This document shows, piece by piece, positions 36,075-44,192 of a DNA stretch of 64,000 nt. Both the position numbers and the translations under genes were made by a program. The DNA is from Moraxella sp. (lineage in GTDB: Bacteria; Pseudomonadota; Gammaproteobacteria; Pseudomonadales; Moraxellaceae). The notes beneath the pieces are model-generated. The model had not been told where the DNA came from, ran no database searches, and saw only the letters and a list, made by a program, of their open reading frames with translations. How positions within the stretch are numbered: the stretch's first letter is position 1; each line of letters opens with the position of its first letter. The stretch covers positions 42,408 through 106,407 of the forward strand of contig JAUNDZ010000004.1 in assembly GCA_030525825.1 (NCBI GenBank), in the 5' to 3' direction.

Positions 36075-36083
36075 ATTATAACA
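36075..36083 (-). promoter_or_regulatory. Extended -10 element of purL
   Basis: TGTTATAAT on the minus strand, about 40 nt before the purL ATG. No clear -35 is visible at 17 bp. Confidence 0.55.
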
Positions 36084-36352
36084 GATAATCCAAGATATAA
36101 CAGACAATATGTGGCAGACAATCACCGATTTTTTATCCGCAATCATGACAGCTTTTTATTCATATCAAAAAGACGCCATGATAGACCGCCCGTTTGTCAA
36201 ACTTGATTTTGCTTTGTTATCACTTGTCGGGCAAATTATTATTTGCCCCAATTGTTTTATTGGGCGAAAAATTTACCCCGCCACTCAACATCCAATCTAA
36301 TTTGTGGCAATATTAAAGTTCGGCAGATAGCTCATCATCAGCTCATCAGCCC

Positions 36353-36389
36353 AAAAAAATGGATGCTTTATCATCAAGCACCCATTTTG
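36353..36389 (-). terminator. Terminator of gacS
   Basis: On the minus strand AAAATGGGTGCTT pairs with AAGCATCCATTTTTT (one G-U pair) around TGATGATA, about 30 bp after the gacS stop. Confidence 0.8.
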
Positions 36390-36413
36390 TCGCCAATCAC
36401 ACAGCCTAGCAGG

Positions 36414-39400
36414 CTACATTTTCCAATTCATCTTGCTCTCATCGAGCGTCTGCTTGGCAAGCACGGCTTTTAAATCCACCGCTCCCAGCTCGTCCAACGA
36501 ATCAATCAAGGCACGATAGCTAGGACGCATACTCACAAAATGACTGGCACCCACTTCTGTGATGTCGGCTCGGCAGCGGCTCTCAAAGTCTTCTGCCATC
36601 TGACGCAGTCTTGGCACGCCTGTATAGCGTGATGCTCCGACCATGCGATGAGCCAGCTCGGCAAGCATCTTTCTGTCTCTGTCTGCCCACGCCCTCTCGA
36701 GCGACTGTTTTTCTTGTTCGGCATTATCAATCATCATAGCAAGCAGTTTTTCGGCAAGCTCAGCTTTATTTGCTGCACGGCTTAGGGCGTCCTGCCAGTC
36801 GATGTTTGGCAGCACTAAGGTGTCTTGTGGTACGGCTTTTGTTAGGGTTGTCTGATGGGTCTTGTGGGCGGCAGTATCCATCTGACCTGATGTCTTATCA
36901 TCAAAAGATGGCAACTCATCAAATGATATTTCATCAGCATGGCTATCAAGCAGCACTGTCTTATCCACATCGTCATGCCCAAGCCAACGCTGCAAAGTCT
37001 GTAACAGCTGCTGATGACCGATAGGCTTGCCCACATAGTCATTGAGTCCTGCGGCGACCAGCCTGTCTTTTTCATCAGACAGTCCGTGTGCGGTCAGGGC
37101 GATGATTGGCACAGGCTTTGCCAGATGAGCTTCTTCGATTTTGCGAATCTCGATGCTGGCTTCTAGCCCTGACATTCTGGGCATCTGCACATCCATAAAA
37201 ATCAAATCAATCGGCAAGCCCTGACCTGTTATCGTCTTGGTCATGATTTCGATGGCATCAAAGCCGCTGCCTGCCATGACCACTTCCACCCCAAGCTCGC
37301 CAAGCAAGGCTTCAAGCACCAAAAGGTTCGGCAGATGGTCATCTACCGCCAGCACCCGAGTCCCTGTAAATCGCTGCTGCCTGATGGGTCTTGTGGCAAT
37401 CTGATTAGGCTGATTGGATAACAGTTCATACAGCTGTCGTCTGTCCATCGGCTCATACAGAGCGTTGGCATGATACCGCTCAAGTAGCGATGCGTCCATA
37501 CCCACCTGATAGCCGTATGTCATCAGCCTGCCTTGATAGCGAAGGCGAATCTGTCTTAAAATCGCTCCGATGTCGTCTTGGGCGGCATCTTGACCGAAAT
37601 TATCAACAATCACCCAATCAAACTCATGCTCGCCGTCCAACTGTTCGAGCAAATCCGCCAAACCGATGGCTTCTGTGATGGCAGCCCCTGTTCCTGCAAG
37701 GCTTGCTTTTAATACTTGCAAGGCAGGAGCATGGTTAATCCATACCAAGATATTGGCTTGAATGTTTGGCTTAACCATCATCGTCTCGGTATCTGGTTCA
37801 TCAGGCGTACTCATGTTGATGGGCATCTCAAACCAAAAAGTCGCCCCTGTGGGTGCGATGTTTTCGCTGTTGTTATCAAAAAACCCAATGTCGCCACCCA
37901 TCATCATCGTCAGCTGCTTAGAAATCACCAAGCCAAGCCCTGTGCCACCATAGCGACGAGTTACCGACAGATCGCCTTGGCTAAAACTCTTAAACAGCTG
38001 TGCCTTATCCGCTTCGCTCACGCCCTTGCCTGTGTCTTCGACAGCGATATTTAGATAGCCGTCTTTGACATCCGACAAGCCAACTCGCACCACCACGCCG
38101 CCTGTGTCGGTAAACTTAATCGCATTGCCCACCAGATTGGTCAAAATCTGCTTTACTCGTAGGCTGTCGCCCACCACTTTGGTCGGCACATCATGATAAA
38201 ACAGCACCGCCAATCGCAGATGCTTTTCTAGTCCTGCTGGCGACAGCATATCCACCACATCATAAATCGTAGCATACAGGTCAAACTCGTGATGTTCAAG
38301 CACAAGTTTGCCCGCTTCAATCTTAGAAAAATCAAGCACATCATTGACCAATGCCAACAGGTGTGCGGATGATTTTTTGATGGTTTGCACATACAGGTTT
38401 TGTTCGCCAGTCAGCCCTTCTTTGCGAGCCAGCAGATTGATGAAGCCATCAATGCTGTTGAGTGGCGTTCTTAGCTCATGGCTGATGTTCGCCAAAAATG
38501 CCGATTTGGCTTGGCTGGCAGACACCGCCGCATCACGAGCGTTACGAATGGAGATGTTTTGCATTTCCATCTCATCAAACGCCTGCTGCAAATCTCGCTC
38601 GGTCTCTTCGGCGTGGTTTTTTAGCTCATTAAAGCTGCCATCTAGCCGCTTTAACGCCCTTAAAAAATCTCGCTGCAATAAGGAAAACTCGCCTTCGACC
38701 TTGACCGAAGTGGGGTTAGATAAGTTTGAGACATCCAGCCGTTGCAAATACAGCCGCATCTCATAAATCGGTGCAATCCAGCGTTTTGAGTAGCTGTTTA
38801 AAATCAGCAAAAGCAGCAAAATCGTCATCAGCCCCGTGATGGACAAGGCAAGCAACACATGATAATAAGTCAAAGTCAAAGGCTTGGCATCCATCTCAAC
38901 AAACAGCCAATACCGCTCGCCATTTATGGTCAAAGGGTTGCCATATGCCACACCTTGGGTGGTTTTTAGTCTTAGGATGTGCGGTGCTGATAAATCAAAA
39001 GTTGCCCAAGCGGCATTGGCATTCATGCCAGATGAGTGCAAAACTTCCCCTTTGGCATTCATAATGGCAAGACGCTGCACCCGCTGCTGTCGCATTTGGT
39101 TTAGGCTTTGTAAAGCACCACTTAATGCAGCGGTATTTTGATGGTTTTGGGCGTCATAAGACAGCACCGAATGGACAAATTCATCATCAAAAAATGCCGC
39201 CGCTTCTGCCACGCCATACCGTTCTAATCTGGGGCGTGCTGCCGTCTCATAGCGAAGCAGTGCCGACTGTGCCAGCACATCTTGCTCGGACAACACCGCC
39301 CGACGCACTTCGCTAAACACCAAATAGCCACCGACCATCGCCAGCACCGCAATGGGCAAAAACACCAACAAAATCAGCTGCCCATAGGCACTTTTTAGAC

Positions 39401-39419
39401 CAAAACGCACTTTATTCAT
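36414..39419 (-). CDS. gacS: Hybrid sensor histidine kinase GacS/BarA
   Basis: Unorthodox sensor kinase controlling, through a GacA/UvrY-type regulator not in this window, small RNAs that antagonise CsrA/RsmA in better known species. Order over 1001 residues: transmembrane helix (about 14-35), periplasmic domain, second helix (about 189-208), HAMP (about 209-262), HisKA with His314 in SHELRTPLNSI, HATPase with N432 in the N-box (GNAIKF) and GTGLGL near 492-497, a degenerate receiver-like region (about 555-670), a receiver with Asp743 in FMDVQMP, and an Hpt domain with His924 in LAHRMVGAS. This is the complete GacS phosphorelay. It is divergent from cysM, as in the pseudomonad neighbourhood. 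Confidence 0.92.
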   Translation of the reverse strand: MNKVRFGLKSAYGQLILLVFLPIAVLAMVGGYLVFSEVRRAVLSEQDVLAQSALLRYETAARPRLERYGVAEAAAFFDDEFVHSVLSYDAQNHQNTAALSGALQSLNQMRQQRVQRLAIMNAKGEVLHSSGMNANAAWATFDLSAPHILRLKTTQGVAYGNPLTINGERYWLFVEMDAKPLTLTYYHVLLALSITGLMTILLLLLILNSYSKRWIAPIYEMRLYLQRLDVSNLSNPTSVKVEGEFSLLQRDFLRALKRLDGSFNELKNHAEETERDLQQAFDEMEMQNISIRNARDAAVSASQAKSAFLANISHELRTPLNSIDGFINLLARKEGLTGEQNLYVQTIKKSSAHLLALVNDVLDFSKIEAGKLVLEHHEFDLYATIYDVVDMLSPAGLEKHLRLAVLFYHDVPTKVVGDSLRVKQILTNLVGNAIKFTDTGGVVVRVGLSDVKDGYLNIAVEDTGKGVSEADKAQLFKSFSQGDLSVTRRYGGTGLGLVISKQLTMMMGGDIGFFDNNSENIAPTGATFWFEMPINMSTPDEPDTETMMVKPNIQANILVWINHAPALQVLKASLAGTGAAITEAIGLADLLEQLDGEHEFDWVIVDNFGQDAAQDDIGAILRQIRLRYQGRLMTYGYQVGMDASLLERYHANALYEPMDRRQLYELLSNQPNQIATRPIRQQRFTGTRVLAVDDHLPNLLVLEALLGELGVEVVMAGSGFDAIEIMTKTITGQGLPIDLIFMDVQMPRMSGLEASIEIRKIEEAHLAKPVPIIALTAHGLSDEKDRLVAAGLNDYVGKPIGHQQLLQTLQRWLGHDDVDKTVLLDSHADEISFDELPSFDDKTSGQMDTAAHKTHQTTLTKAVPQDTLVLPNIDWQDALSRAANKAELAEKLLAMMIDNAEQEKQSLERAWADRDRKMLAELAHRMVGASRYTGVPRLRQMAEDFESRCRADITEVGASHFVSMRPSYRALIDSLDELGAVDLKAVLAKQTLDESKMNWKM

Positions 39420-39500
39420 AATCGCCCATCATCTGCCAAACCACAGGTTCACTGTGCCGTAGTTTAGCACGCTTTTGGCGTATTTTTGAAAAAAAGAGTG

Positions 39501-39509
39501 TGCTATAAT
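39501..39509 (+). promoter_or_regulatory. Extended -10 element of cysM
   Basis: TGCTATAAT, about 64 nt before the cysM ATG. It lies inside an open extension of the cysM frame (to 39486), which argues against that longer start. Confidence 0.6.
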
Positions 39510-39572
39510 GGGCAAATTTTTCGACCGATGCGTTTTTTTATGTCGGCATTGGCACAAACAACAGGATTTTTT

Positions 39573-40481
39573 ATGAGTAATTTTATTACCCAGACGACCG
39601 TTTTGGCGGATTGCGTGGGTCAGACCCCCTTAGTACAATTACACCGCCTAGCCAAGGACACTCGTGCGACCTTGCTTGCCAAATTAGAAGGCAACAACCC
39701 CGCAGGCTCTGTCAAAGACCGCCCTGCTTTTAATATGATTGACCAAGCCGAAAAGCGTGGCGACATCAAGGCAGGCGACACGCTCATCGAAGCAACAAGC
39801 GGCAACACGGGCATTGCCCTTGCCATGGTCGCTGCCATGAAAGGCTACAAGATGACCCTAATCATGCCAAAAAACTCCACCCAAGAACGAAAAGACGCCA
39901 TGACCGCCTATGGGGCGACCTTAATTGAAGTGGAGCAAGGCATGGAAGAAGCCCGAGATTTGGCACTGCAAATGCAGGCAGATGGGCTTGGCATCGTGCT
40001 TGACCAATTTAATAATAACGACAACAAACAAGCTCACTACCTGACCACAGGTCCTGAAATTTGGGCACAGACAGGCGGCAAGATTACGCATTTTGTCAGC
40101 TCGATGGGCACGACTGGCACCATCATGGGCGTGAGTAAGTTTTTAAAAGAACAAAACCCTGCCGTACAAATCATCGGCTTACAGCCTGATGAGCATTCTA
40201 GCATCGCAGGGATTCGCAGATGGCCTGCCGAATACCTACCAGGGATTTTTGATGCGTCTTTGGTGGATGTGGTGATGGATGTCAATCAAAAAGACGCTGA
40301 AATCTACATGCGTAAACTTGCCAAAGAAGAAGGGGTGTTTTGTGGCGTATCGTCAGGCGGTGCGGCATGGGCAGCCCACCAAATCGCCAAGGACAACCCA
40401 GATGCCGTGATTGCCTTCATCGTCTGCGACCGTGGCGACCGCTATCTATCAACTGGTCTGTTTGGCGTGATTGACGACTAA
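39573..40481 (+). CDS. cysM: Cysteine synthase B
   Basis: PLP-dependent O-acetylserine sulfhydrylase, able in known CysM enzymes to use thiosulfate as well as sulfide. The 302 residues show the PLP lysine in NPAGSVKDRPA, the TSGNTGIALAM substrate loop and GTTGTIMGV, the phosphate-binding loop. I chose the ATG at 39573 (AGGA ribosome site) because the longer frame spans the probable promoter. CysM rather than CysK is favoured by the KDRPAFNMI segment and by position beside gacS. It is followed by a 3'-5' exonuclease-like gene 49 bp later. Confidence 0.93.
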   Translation: MSNFITQTTVLADCVGQTPLVQLHRLAKDTRATLLAKLEGNNPAGSVKDRPAFNMIDQAEKRGDIKAGDTLIEATSGNTGIALAMVAAMKGYKMTLIMPKNSTQERKDAMTAYGATLIEVEQGMEEARDLALQMQADGLGIVLDQFNNNDNKQAHYLTTGPEIWAQTGGKITHFVSSMGTTGTIMGVSKFLKEQNPAVQIIGLQPDEHSSIAGIRRWPAEYLPGIFDASLVDVVMDVNQKDAEIYMRKLAKEEGVFCGVSSGGAAWAAHQIAKDNPDAVIAFIVCDRGDRYLSTGLFGVIDD

Positions 40482-40530
40482 ACCCACGCAATCGCAATCT
40501 AGTACCCAACAATCAAGTATAAGGCAGATT

Positions 40531-41310
40531 ATGAACTTAAACAACCCTGTTTTGGTCTTTGACATTGAGACCATTCCTGATGTTGAGACAGGCAGACGAC
40601 TATATCCTGAGCTACAAGGACTGGACGATGATGATGCCTTGACCGCACTCATTGCCCTACGCCATGCCGAAGCAGGCAATGATTTTATGCGTCTGCCTTT
40701 ACATAAGATTGCTTGCTTGTCGTTTTTGTGGGTGGAGCATGGAAATTTTGTCTTAAAATCCCTATCCTTAGACAACAAAGATGAACAAGAGATTTTGACG
40801 AGCTTTTTCCGTGCCTTTGGCAAAAAGCCCACTTTGGTCAGCTGGAACGGCTCAGGCTTTGACATTCCTGTGCTGCTGTATCGTGCCTTACATCATGGCA
40901 TCAGTGCCCCTGAGCTGTTCAATCCTGACAAAAAACCCGACTATCTGTATCGCTACGGCGAGATGCACATCGACCTGATGGACAAAATGTCGCTGTACAA
41001 CGGCTACAACAAACAAAAACTCGACACCATCGCTGCCTTATGCGGCTTTGCTGGCAAAGGCGACATCGATGGCTCGCAAGTTGTGCCGATGGTGCAACAA
41101 GGCGAGTGGCAAAAGCTGACCACCTACTGTGAGTCTGATGTGCTGAACACTTGGCTGATTTACCTTCGTTGGCTTATCTTGACAGGCAAAGCGGATGCGT
41201 CGCTGTGTCAGAATTTCAGCGAGCAGACGCATGAGTTTGTGGCAAATATCACCAATGATGACGGCACAAAACGCCATGAGCGGTTTTTGCAGGCATGGCA
41301 AATCAAATAG
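40531..41310 (+). CDS. PolB-like 3'-5' exonuclease (predicted)
   Basis: A 259-residue stand-alone exonuclease domain related to the proofreading domain of family B polymerases (PF10108-type). Seen: FDIETIPD with Asp11 and Glu13 of exo motif I, SWNGSGFDIPVL for motif II, and YCESDVLNTW for motif III, giving the DEDD set expected for two-metal catalysis. The ATG at 40531 has an AAGGCAG ribosome site; an extension into cysM is open but unlikely. Function in DNA repair is inferred only. It is probably co-transcribed with cysM and followed by a terminator. Confidence 0.85.
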   Translation: MNLNNPVLVFDIETIPDVETGRRLYPELQGLDDDDALTALIALRHAEAGNDFMRLPLHKIACLSFLWVEHGNFVLKSLSLDNKDEQEILTSFFRAFGKKPTLVSWNGSGFDIPVLLYRALHHGISAPELFNPDKKPDYLYRYGEMHIDLMDKMSLYNGYNKQKLDTIAALCGFAGKGDIDGSQVVPMVQQGEWQKLTTYCESDVLNTWLIYLRWLILTGKADASLCQNFSEQTHEFVANITNDDGTKRHERFLQAWQIK

Positions 41311-41313
41311 CAC

Positions 41314-41344
41314 AAATAAAGCAGGTTTTTCGCCTGCTTTATTA
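41314..41344 (+). terminator. Terminator of the cysM-exonuclease operon
   Basis: AATAAAGCAGG pairs with CCTGCTTTATT around TTTTTCG. The symmetric flanks may also stop the convergent TSUP transcript. Confidence 0.82.
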
Positions 41345-41371
41345 TATTATCTATTGATGACCCAGAAACCA

Positions 41372-42103
41372 TCAAAACACGCCCAATTTATCCACATTAT
41401 CCCAAATAATCTTGATGGCGATGGCGGTCAAAAGCCACAGCAAAGCGGCTTTTAGCCATGCCATCGGCAGTCGATTGCGTAGCTTGACCCCTGCCCACGA
41501 CCCCAAAGATGCCGATACCGCCATCAGCACAATCATCTGCCAATATTCAATAAAACTAAATCCCAAAAGAACATAGACGGTCAGTTTAAAAATATGCACA
41601 AAAGTCATCATGAGTGAGCCGACCGTTACGATGACATTATTATCTTCATATTTTTTCATCAGTAGCGGCATATGCAGTGGACCGGGGGCTCCAACAAACA
41701 GTCCGATGCCTGTCTGCAAAAAACCAATGAGATAGAAATTTTCTAGGCTTTTTAATAAGCGATTGACCGTGTCAGACCACTGCGTCAGTAGGATATAAAA
41801 GGCGATGAATAGGGGGATTAAGTCTAATTTGACAAATTTTACCGCCGTGCCAAAAAACAGCATGCCCACCACCGCCCCTATGATGAACGGACGAAAATAG
41901 GTAAAATCCACATCACGCCTGCCAAGCCACACACGACTGACATTGCTTGATAACTGAGCAGCACCATGCACAGGGATGATGGCAGCGGCTGGCAAAAACA
42001 TCGGCATCAGCCCAAGCAAAATCGCCCCACCCCCAAGACCTGTAATGCCTGCTAGGGCGGAAGTAAAAAAATTGATGATGCCTAAAATGAGATGATCTAG
42101 CAT
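41372..42103 (-). CDS. TSUP-family membrane exporter (TauE/SafE type)
   Basis: A 243-residue membrane protein of the TauE/SafE/DUF81 family, members of which export sulfite, sulfoacetate or related anions. Seen: the first half-repeat signature GITGLGGGAILLG, about eight helices, and the second repeat with LFVGAPGPLHMPLL. The substrate cannot be read from sequence. Its start codon overlaps by 7 nt the end of a small upstream ORF, and no ribosome site of its own is obvious, suggesting translational coupling. Proximity to cysM (sulfur) and to the TTT system (carboxylates) leaves both sulfite and organic acid export possible. Confidence 0.85.
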   Translation of the reverse strand: MLDHLILGIINFFTSALAGITGLGGGAILLGLMPMFLPAAAIIPVHGAAQLSSNVSRVWLGRRDVDFTYFRPFIIGAVVGMLFFGTAVKFVKLDLIPLFIAFYILLTQWSDTVNRLLKSLENFYLIGFLQTGIGLFVGAPGPLHMPLLMKKYEDNNVIVTVGSLMMTFVHIFKLTVYVLLGFSFIEYWQMIVLMAVSASLGSWAGVKLRNRLPMAWLKAALLWLLTAIAIKIIWDNVDKLGVF

Positions 42104-42228
42104 GGCGAACGCACCGATGATGGGGAAAATAATGTAGCAATATTCTTAGAAAAATACAAGCAAAGAGCCATCAAACCCATCAAAATACCGATAATAATGC
42201 CATGAAATGTATCGATTGATAACATCAT
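42097..42228 (-). CDS. Small single-helix ORF overlapping the TSUP gene
   Basis: A 43-codon frame starting at tandem ATG codons (42226-42228 and 42223-42225) and ending TAG at 42097-42099. It encodes a hydrophobic helix (GIIIGILMGLMALCLYF) followed by a short polar tail ending in Cys. It overlaps the TSUP start by seven bases (ATGCTAG), the arrangement used for translational coupling. Only a weak GAAA precedes the ATGs, so it could be chance; the hydrophobic composition and coupling geometry are the evidence for it. Confidence 0.35.
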   Translation of the reverse strand: MMLSIDTFHGIIIGILMGLMALCLYFSKNIATLFSPSSVRSPC

Positions 42229-42330
42229 AACATTTCTTTTTTGGCACTTTGCATGATTTGAATCTATTCAGAATCTTGAATTTGCTCAATTTTACCCAAA
42301 ATATGACAAATTTATAAAAATATTTTTTAT

Positions 42331-42344
42331 TTTGTAATTACAAA
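42331..42344. promoter_or_regulatory. 14-bp palindrome upstream of the TTT operon
   Basis: TTTGTAATTACAAA is a perfect palindrome. A CATAAT at 42361-42366 could be the -10 of the operon, which would place the palindrome over the -35 region, as expected for a repressor site. The regulator is unknown; no tctDE genes are nearby. Confidence 0.4.
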
Positions 42345-42490
42345 CCTACTTTTTTTCTACCATAATACACATCAGTTTCAAAAAAAAGACTAAAACGACT
42401 TTTTTAAAGTCTCATTGGACACTTCCCAATAGAGCCGATAAAACAGGTTTTATTGGGGATTTTTATACCTTAATATCTGGAGTTGATATT

Positions 42491-43678
42491 ATGAAACTGT
42501 TGAAGTACAGTGCAATCACCCTATCTATCCTTGCCCTAACGGCGTGTGGTGGCGACAAAAAACAGACCGCCACAGAGACCAAAGCTGATGGTGCTGACGC
42601 AGCTGTGGCAGGCGAAGCTCCAAAACGCCCAGAGTGTATTGCCCCTGCCAAACCCGGTGGCGGTTTTGACTTAACTTGTAAACTTGCCCAATCAGGCTTA
42701 CAAGACTTGGGACTCATTGATAAGCCCATGCGTGTTACCTATATGCCAGGTGGTGTTGGTGCGGTGGCTTATAACAAAGTGGTTGCCAATGACCGCAAAA
42801 ACGGCGATGCGATTGTGGCGTTCTCTACTGGCTCCATCCTGAATCTATCACAAGGTAAATTCGGTCAATTCACCGAAAAAGATGTCAAATGGTTGGCAGC
42901 AGTTGGCACCGACTATGGTATGGTGGCGGTCAATGCTAACTCGCCTTATAAAACCTTGGGTGACCTTGTCGAAGCCCTCAAAAAAGACCCCAAATCCGTC
43001 TCCTTTGGTGCTGGTGGTAGCGTGGGCGGTCAAGACTGGATGCAAACAGCACTGCTTGCCAAAGCCGCAGGCATTGACCCCAATACCATGGGCTATGTGG
43101 CGATGGAAGGTGGCGGCGAGGCGGTAACTGCCGTGCTTGGCAATCATATCCAAGTGGTGTCAGCAGGCTTAGCTGAGGTCATGCCGCATGTCAAAGCAGG
43201 CAAACTGCGTGTGCTTGGCGTGTTCGCCCCACAGCGTTTGGAGGGTGAGGGCTTTAAGGACATTCCAACCGCCAAAGAACAAGGCTTTGACATCGAGTGG
43301 CCTGTGATTCGTGGTTACTACATGGCACCAGAGGCGTCCGATGCGTCCTACAACTGGTGGAAAGGTCAATTTGACAAAATGCTTGCCGATCCTAAGTTTG
43401 CAGAACTTCGTACCAACCGTGAGCTTTTGCCTTTTGCCATGACAGGCGATGAGCTGACCCAGTATGTTTATAAGCAAACTGAGGAGCTAAGAAAGCTGTC
43501 ATCAGACTTTAATTTGGTAGAAGGTGGGGCGACCCCTGCAAGCTCTACCAATCCTGCCCCTGCGGACAAACCTGCTGATGCACCAAACGCCACTGAAAAA
43601 CCTGCCGATGCTCCTGCCGACACGCCAAAGGCTGATGAACCAACAGCACAAGAGAGCAAACCTGCCGAGACAAAATAA
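42491..43678 (+). CDS. Tripartite tricarboxylate transporter substrate-binding lipoprotein (TctC/Bug family)
   Basis: Periplasmic solute receptor of a TTT system. It has a lipoprotein signal peptide with lipobox LTAC (Cys19), an Ala/Thr-rich linker, then the Bug fold with the ligand-loop pattern KPGGGFDLTC and YMPGGVGAVAYNKV. After the usual family end (about residue 340) comes an unusual 50-residue low-complexity tail of Pro, Ala, Asp, Lys (repeated ADKPADAP-like units). Lipid anchoring plus a flexible tail suggests a tethered receptor. It is the first gene of a three-gene operon and is followed by a hairpin that should leave it more abundant than the membrane subunits. The ligand is not known; citrate, tartrate, terephthalate and others occur in the family. 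Confidence 0.88.
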   Translation: MKLLKYSAITLSILALTACGGDKKQTATETKADGADAAVAGEAPKRPECIAPAKPGGGFDLTCKLAQSGLQDLGLIDKPMRVTYMPGGVGAVAYNKVVANDRKNGDAIVAFSTGSILNLSQGKFGQFTEKDVKWLAAVGTDYGMVAVNANSPYKTLGDLVEALKKDPKSVSFGAGGSVGGQDWMQTALLAKAAGIDPNTMGYVAMEGGGEAVTAVLGNHIQVVSAGLAEVMPHVKAGKLRVLGVFAPQRLEGEGFKDIPTAKEQGFDIEWPVIRGYYMAPEASDASYNWWKGQFDKMLADPKFAELRTNRELLPFAMTGDELTQYVYKQTEELRKLSSDFNLVEGGATPASSTNPAPADKPADAPNATEKPADAPADTPKADEPTAQESKPAETK

Positions 43679-43693
43679 TCGGTAGTTTATCAC

Positions 43694-43722
43694 AAAAACC
43701 AATCCTTTGGGATTGGTTTTTT
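43694..43722 (+). terminator. Intercistronic hairpin between tctC-like and tctB-like genes
   Basis: AAAAACCAATCC pairs with GGATTGGTTTTTT around TTT, 16 bp after the receptor gene and just before the AGAGGA ribosome site of the next gene. Partial termination would give excess binding protein. Confidence 0.75.
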
Positions 43723-43736
43723 AAAGAGGAAATGTT

Positions 43737-44189
43737 ATGGTAGATCGTTTATTTTCAGGTCTCATGCTGGTGGTGTCGCTCATCTTGCTCATCATGGCAT
43801 GGGGATATACCGCACCGATTTCTTATGACCCCATCGGGCCTCGCCCTTATCCTGTCATACTGCTTGTGCTACTTGCGGTATTGTCGGGTGTCATTGCGTT
43901 TCGTCCTGCCAGACTTGCCGAAAAAATTGAGCTGGGTCTGACCAAGCCCATCATCAAAAATTTAGCCCTATGCACGCTTGCCATGTCGCTGTATGCTGTG
44001 CTGTTTGAGACACTCGGCTACATCGTGGCGACCACACTCATGGCGTGGGGGATAGGCGTGCTGTTTGATGGCAAGTGGCATAAGACACTCATCGCCTCTG
44101 TGGTGATGGCGGTGGGGACTTATTATTTGTTTAATGGTCCACTAGAAGTTAGCTTGCCTGCGGGCATTTTAGAGCCAATTTTGGGGTAA
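43737..44189 (+). CDS. TctB-family small membrane subunit of TTT transporter
   Basis: A 150-residue protein with four hydrophobic helices, the size and topology of TctB, the small integral subunit of TTT transporters. It has the family's early YDPIGPRPYPVILLVLLA segment, linking the first and second helices. AGAGGAAATGTT provides a strong ribosome site. It lies 3 bp before tctA. Confidence 0.9.
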   Translation: MVDRLFSGLMLVVSLILLIMAWGYTAPISYDPIGPRPYPVILLVLLAVLSGVIAFRPARLAEKIELGLTKPIIKNLALCTLAMSLYAVLFETLGYIVATTLMAWGIGVLFDGKWHKTLIASVVMAVGTYYLFNGPLEVSLPAGILEPILG

Positions 44190-44192
44190 ATC

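Larger units (their letters stand above)
36035..36413. other. Intergenic region between purL and gacS
   Basis: This 379-bp stretch lies upstream of purL and downstream of gacS, both on the minus strand. It holds the purL -10 element and the gacS terminator. A 63-codon plus-strand frame (36109-36300) has no ribosome site and starts beside the promoter, so I do not count it as a gene. Confidence 0.55.

Noticed and set aside
36035-36121. N-terminal extension of PurL
   Set aside because: The extension crosses the purL -10 element; the internal ATG has a proper ribosome site.
36109-36300. 63-codon plus-strand frame upstream of purL
   Set aside because: No ribosome site; it begins next to the purL -10 element and has no recognisable features.
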